The translations under genes and the position numbers were made by a program. A DNA stretch of 64,000 nt from SAR202 cluster bacterium (GTDB lineage: Bacteria > Chloroflexota > Dehalococcoidia > Lucifugimonadales > Lucifugimonadaceae), in NCBI GenBank assembly GCA_009392215.1, contig VFGZ01000051.1, positions 1-64,000 on the forward strand, in the 5' to 3' direction. The notes below the pieces were generated by a model. That model worked only from the letters and a program-made list of their open reading frames with translations. It searched no databases and was not told where the DNA came from. Positions 59,789-64,000 of this stretch are shown here, one piece after another (the first letter of the stretch is position 1; each line of letters starts with the position of its first letter).

Positions 59789-60172
59789 ATGGCGATTATT
59801 GCCGGTGTAAATATTCCAGATAATCAGAGACTTGAAATCGCCTTGACTTCGATCTATGGGATTGGTCGGTCGACATCAAAAAAAATTGTTGCGGATTCAG
59901 GGATGGGAGATACAACTCGAGTCCGAGATCTGTCGGATGAAGATTTAGCTCGAGTTAGAAGTGCAGTCGAGAGGACCGGCCTTTTGATTGAAGGTGATCT
60001 TCGACGAGAGACCCAATTGAACATTCGCCGATTAACGGATATTCAGAGTTTTAGAGGCCTGCGGCATCGCCGTGGGTTACCTGTTCGAGGCCAGCGAACA
60101 AAAACTAATGCGCGAACAAAACGCGGTCGCCGGCAAACGGTTGCTGGGCGTAAACGAGTTGTGGCTCCGTAG
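59789..60172 (+). CDS. rpsM: 30S ribosomal protein S13
   Basis: [32 protein letters not shown]. Confidence 0.98.
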   Translation: MAIIAGVNIPDNQRLEIALTSIYGIGRSTSKKIVADSGMGDTTRVRDLSDEDLARVRSAVERTGLLIEGDLRRETQLNIRRLTDIQSFRGLRHRRGLPVRGQRTKTNARTKRGRRQTVAGRKRVVAP

Positions 60173-60265
60173 CGACTTGGCTTCAAACTCGTTTATTCTT
60201 CATTTACTGTGAAAATTATTAAGCTAAAAACCGCAACTAACAAACTAACTTAAAAAGAAAGAAAT

Positions 60266-60649
60266 ATGCCAAGGCAACGATCTCGTAGGCGTGAAAAGAA
60301 ATTTGTACCTCAGGGCAAAGCCTTTATTAGCGCCACTTTTAACAACACTCTTATTACGTTTACTGATCCGCAAGGAAATGTAATTTCTCAGAGCAGTGCC
60401 GGAGCTATGGGTTTTCGCGGTTCAAGAAAATCTACTGCATTTGCCGCACAACGCGCTGGAGAAACAGCAGCTCGAGCTGCGACAGAACACGGTTTGAAAA
60501 CGGTTAATGTGATGGTGAAGGGTCCTGGTTCTGGTCGAGAGGCTGCGATTCGGGCGATTCAAGGGGCGGGGATACGTGTTGTGTCGATACGAGATGTTAC
60601 TCCCGTGCCTCATAATGGATGCAGGCCTCCGAAAAAGCGTCGAGTTTAA
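60266..60649 (+). CDS. rpsK: 30S ribosomal protein S11
   Basis: [44 protein letters not shown]. Confidence 0.98.
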   Translation: MPRQRSRRREKKFVPQGKAFISATFNNTLITFTDPQGNVISQSSAGAMGFRGSRKSTAFAAQRAGETAARAATEHGLKTVNVMVKGPGSGREAAIRAIQGAGIRVVSIRDVTPVPHNGCRPPKKRRV

Positions 60650-60734
60650 GTATTTATATGGTTGAATATGTGCTTTTATTAGTCAGTTCTATGGTGGAAA
60701 ACAGTAAAACGTAATGAGTAATTTAAGGATTTAA

Positions 60735-61361
60735 ATGGCAAGGTACACTGGACCTAAATGTAAAAACTGCCGACGCTTTGGTATGAAGCTCTGCTCAAAA
60801 CCTTCTGGTAAATGTGCTTGGGAACGCCGCAAAAGTGCTCCCGGCGACAAGTCTACTCAGCAGCGTCGAAGAAGAATATCAGAATATGGGACGCAGCTCC
60901 GCGAAAAGCAGAAGGCGCGTGCGATATATGGAGTATTTGAGAGGCAATTTCGTAACTACTATAAGAAAGCTAGCCGTCTCGATGGGGTGACGGGTGATCG
61001 TCTTCTTCAACTTCTAGAGAGTCGGCTTGATAATGTTGTTTATCGACTAGGATTTGCTGACTCCCGCCCGCAATCCCGACAGATTGTAGGTCATGGTCAT
61101 ATTCAGGTTAACGGGAAAAAGGTGAACATTCCTTCTTACCAAGTGAAGCCTGGTGATCGTATCAGTTGGCGTGAGCAGTCCAAGCAGACGGGGTTGTTCG
61201 AAATCGTTTCTGCAGGTATGGGTTCGAATTCAGTGATCCCCAGTTGGCTGAATGTGGATTCTGATAAACATATTGGTGAGGTTGTCACGGTCCCGGGCAC
61301 GAATGAAGTCGAACTTTCGATTGATACACGTCAAATAGTCGAGTACTACTCTAGGAGGTAG
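60735..61361 (+). CDS. rpsD: 30S ribosomal protein S4 (with N-terminal cysteines)
   Basis: MARYTGPKCKNCRRFGMKLCSKPSGKC; S4 domain RLDNVVYRLGFADSRPQSRQIVGHGHIQVNGKKV. Confidence 0.98.
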   Translation: MARYTGPKCKNCRRFGMKLCSKPSGKCAWERRKSAPGDKSTQQRRRRISEYGTQLREKQKARAIYGVFERQFRNYYKKASRLDGVTGDRLLQLLESRLDNVVYRLGFADSRPQSRQIVGHGHIQVNGKKVNIPSYQVKPGDRISWREQSKQTGLFEIVSAGMGSNSVIPSWLNVDSDKHIGEVVTVPGTNEVELSIDTRQIVEYYSRR

Positions 61362-61370
61362 ATTACCCAT

Positions 61371-62423
61371 ATGCTTGAACGAATGTACGGCATTACTCCC
61401 CAGGAGGAATTGCCCCCTGCAGCTCCAGAAATTCCAGATCTTTCTATTACTATTCAAGAAAATGAACAGCATTATGGTCGGTTCGTTGTAGAACCCCTGG
61501 AGCGCGGTTGGGGTGTGACGTTGGGTAACCCCTTGAGGCGTTCGCTGCTCAATTCGTTGCCTGGCACTGCTATCACATGGGTGAAGGTCGTTGGCGCTCT
61601 TCATGAGTACTCCACGATCCCTCATATGCGTGAAGAAGTGGTTGAGTTTTTGTTGAACATTAAAGGTATTCGTATACGCTCATTGTCTGAACGTCCTGGT
61701 AGATTGCGTCTTGAGGTTGATGGTGAAGGGGAAGTACGCGCCGGAGATATTATGGCGACGGCCGATTTCGAAATTGTAAACCCCGAGCATCATCTTGCTA
61801 CTCTTGATAGTGCTGATGCGAGGCTTTCTGTGGAATTCAATGTTGAGCAGGGAGTTGGTTATGAACCCGCAAGTCAAGATGAAGGCTTGCCGATAGGTGT
61901 TCTGCCAGTAGACGCGGTCTTTACACCCGTTCGTAAAGCTAATTTCTCGGTGGAACCAACCCGCGTAGGACAGAGATCTGACCTTGAGCGTTTAATTGTC
62001 GAGGTTTGGACTGATAGGACCATCACGCCACTTGAAGCCATTCAATCTTCAGGAAATTCATTGATGGAACGTTTTTTCCTGTTTACGAGACTTGATAAAG
62101 AACCAGAGGAAGAAGCTAGTCCCGCCGCAGGCCTTGGTATTTCTCCTGATGTTTACAATACTTTGGTGGAAACTCTTGCTCTTTCTGCGCGAACGCTCAA
62201 CTGTTTGAAACGTGCTGGATTGAATCGTGTTGGCGAAGTGATTTCTATACCCAAGGCCGAACTACTCAAGATTAGAAATTTTGGTCAGAAGTCACTTGAT
62301 GAACTTTATGACAAGCTCGCCGAGAGGAATATGTTGCCCGAAGATGATGCATCCTCCACGGAAAGTGGTGATACTGAAGAGGCTGCTGCTGAGGGTTCTG
62401 AGGAACAAGCTATTGAGGCATAA
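61371..62423 (+). CDS. rpoA: RNA polymerase alpha subunit
   Basis: GWGVTLGNPLRRSLLNSLPGTAITWVKV; C-terminal domain LSARTLNCLKRAGLNRVGEVISIPKAELLKIRNFGQKSLDEL. Confidence 0.98.
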   Translation: MLERMYGITPQEELPPAAPEIPDLSITIQENEQHYGRFVVEPLERGWGVTLGNPLRRSLLNSLPGTAITWVKVVGALHEYSTIPHMREEVVEFLLNIKGIRIRSLSERPGRLRLEVDGEGEVRAGDIMATADFEIVNPEHHLATLDSADARLSVEFNVEQGVGYEPASQDEGLPIGVLPVDAVFTPVRKANFSVEPTRVGQRSDLERLIVEVWTDRTITPLEAIQSSGNSLMERFFLFTRLDKEPEEEASPAAGLGISPDVYNTLVETLALSARTLNCLKRAGLNRVGEVISIPKAELLKIRNFGQKSLDELYDKLAERNMLPEDDASSTESGDTEEAAAEGSEEQAIEA

Positions 62424-62766
62424 GATATCAGGTAGGCAGTTTGGTCGGGCTTCAGGTCCGCGTAGGGCTATGTTCAGAATCATGGTGACCGATTTGCTTC
62501 GCCATGGTCGGATCAAGACTACGGTTGCTAAGGCTAAAGCAATTCGTCCTTTAACTGAGAAAATGGTTAGTTTGGGTAAGGGCGGCACCCTTCACGATCG
62601 GCGGCAAGCAGCAGCCTTCATCACTGATAAATCAGTTTTGAAGGCGGTGTTCGATGATATAGCTCCTCGTTTTGAGGAACGAAATGGCGGTTACACTCGT
62701 ATCACTCGTCTGGGTGTGCGACCTGGCGACGCTGCGGAAATGGCACTAATTGAGCTGATCGATTAG
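62413..62766 (+). CDS. rplQ: 50S ribosomal protein L17
   Basis: TTG start giving (M)RHKISGRQFGRASGPRRAMFRIMVTDLLRHGRIKTT; short overlap with rpoA. Confidence 0.92.
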   Translation: MRHKISGRQFGRASGPRRAMFRIMVTDLLRHGRIKTTVAKAKAIRPLTEKMVSLGKGGTLHDRRQAAAFITDKSVLKAVFDDIAPRFEERNGGYTRITRLGVRPGDAAEMALIELID

Positions 62767-62773
62767 ATCTTAG

Positions 62774-63562
62774 ATGCGTATCGGATTAGTCGTCGAATAC
62801 GACGGGACTGAGTTCCATGGCTCTCAGTTGCAGTCCAACGCTAGAACTGTTCAGGGTGAGATTGAAAAAGCCTTACTTAAGATTTTTCAAAAAAATATAA
62901 GAGTGTATTTTGCTAGTCGCACAGATTCTGGAGTTCATGCAAGAGGACAGGTCGGGCGTTTCGACCATCAGACAGACATGGCACCGGATCAGGTCAGGAA
63001 AGCATTGAATTACCATATGACAAAAGATGTGCGCATTATGTGTGCTCAGCAGGTTCAAGGCGGACCTAGGGGATTTGATCCACGTAGTGACGCCTTATCA
63101 CGTACATATGTATATACGTTTAATGATGCGCAATCTCAGCCAGCTCTGGGAAGACATTTCGTCACTCATGTACGCGCAAATCTTGACGCAGTGATAATGA
63201 ATAATGCTAGTCAAGCCTTTATTGGATCCCATGATTTTGCTGCTTTTGCAGGCCCTAGTACTCCAGATACTGCACCAACAACGCGTGTTGTTGAACACGC
63301 TTCAACCATACGTCACGATGACAATGTAGAAATTACAATAACAGCTAATGCCTACCTGCATCAACAAATGCGGCGTATTGTTGGCGTTCTGTATGACGTC
63401 GGTCGAGGCAACTCTCCGATTGACATTGTCGATGAGTTACTGAGTTCAGCAAAGCGTGGGGCAGCAAGCAACGTTATGCCTGCAGAGGGTCTTTGTTTAA
63501 CCAAGATTGTGTATAACGGATCCGGAGAGTGTGGATTGCCTGTTTATGCTGCTGTTGACTGA
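62774..63562 (+). CDS. truA: tRNA pseudouridine(38-40) synthase
   Basis: VVEYDGTEFHGSQLQ; SRTDSGVHARGQVGRFD. Confidence 0.96.
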   Translation: MRIGLVVEYDGTEFHGSQLQSNARTVQGEIEKALLKIFQKNIRVYFASRTDSGVHARGQVGRFDHQTDMAPDQVRKALNYHMTKDVRIMCAQQVQGGPRGFDPRSDALSRTYVYTFNDAQSQPALGRHFVTHVRANLDAVIMNNASQAFIGSHDFAAFAGPSTPDTAPTTRVVEHASTIRHDDNVEITITANAYLHQQMRRIVGVLYDVGRGNSPIDIVDELLSSAKRGAASNVMPAEGLCLTKIVYNGSGECGLPVYAAVD

Positions 63563-63607
63563 GTCGACTTAGGCGTAGAATAAGATGTTGAGAATTATGG
63601 ATTGAAT

Positions 63608-64000
63608 ATGGTTACCAAAATAAAACAATATAATCCGAGTGTTTCTGAAGTCGTAAGTGACTGGCAGGTTATTGACGCGAGTGGTCAGGTTCTCGGCCGG
63701 CTTGCAACCCAAGTTGCCACACTTCTTATGGGAAAGCATAGGCCCACGTATGTGCCTCATATGCTGTCTGGTGATTTCGTTATCGTAATCAACGCTACCG
63801 AGGTGAAAGTTACCGGACTCAAGGCAGAGAAGAAAATATACAAGCGTCATAGCCAGCATCCTGGGAATCTTAAAGAGATACCTTATACGCGTATGCAAGA
63901 GCGTCATCCAGAACGAATTATTGAATTAGCTGTCAGAGGGATGTTGCCGAAGACCAAGCTTGGTCGACAAATGCTCAAGCGATTGAAAATTTATTCTGGT
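63608..64000 (+). CDS. rplM: 50S ribosomal protein L13, 3'-truncated by the window edge
   Basis: DWQVIDASGQVLGRLATQVATLLMGKHRPTYVPHMLSGDFVIVINA; open to the last base, not in ORF track. Confidence 0.95.
   Translation, partial: MVTKIKQYNPSVSEVVSDWQVIDASGQVLGRLATQVATLLMGKHRPTYVPHMLSGDFVIVINATEVKVTGLKAEKKIYKRHSQHPGNLKEIPYTRMQERHPERIIELAVRGMLPKTKLGRQMLKRLKIYSG

Noticed and set aside
62281-62412. Upstream extension of the rplQ ORF
   Set aside because: Out-of-frame reading of the rpoA 3' end; L17 homology begins at the TTG at 62413.
63569-63907. Minus-strand 112-aa ORF at the window end
   Set aside because: Antisense to rplM, which is clearly coding on the + strand.
1-64000. tRNA, rRNA, CRISPR, transposase or prophage genes
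   Set aside because: None recognised by reading; short or divergent RNAs could be missed without tRNAscan/Infernal searches.

Overview
The window is a ~64 kb chromosomal segment of a bacterium with moderate-to-low GC. Gene content and protein style suggest a Chloroflexota/Dehalococcoidia-like lineage (possibly SAR202-like); this is an inference from the sequence only. It is mostly core housekeeping DNA: phoU-pstB, rlmN, an FAD/Fe-S oxidase, TerC, a GreA-type protein, rpmH-rnpA-yidD-(PQQ lipoprotein)-yidC-jag, an R-M pair, purF-purM-purH, tilS, recA, a nitrogen-assimilation block (OmpR-type regulator, glnA, gltB, gltD, nadE), and the complete str-S10-spc-alpha ribosomal run from rpsL to rplM. 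The window cuts rplM and possibly the first gene. I saw no rRNA, tRNA, CRISPR array or obvious mobile element. The signals most worth checking are: (1) a GreA protein with an N-terminal recombinase-core-like domain, whose gene is flanked by 12-bp perfect inverted repeats; (2) an orphan GlnR-like regulator beside glnA/gltBD whose leader has two mutually exclusive pairings, one covering the Shine-Dalgarno, plus a start-overlapping mini-ORF; (3) a dyad upstream of recA that looks like an SOS box; (4) the out-of-frame yidC/jag overlap; (5) cysteine-free S14 and L36.
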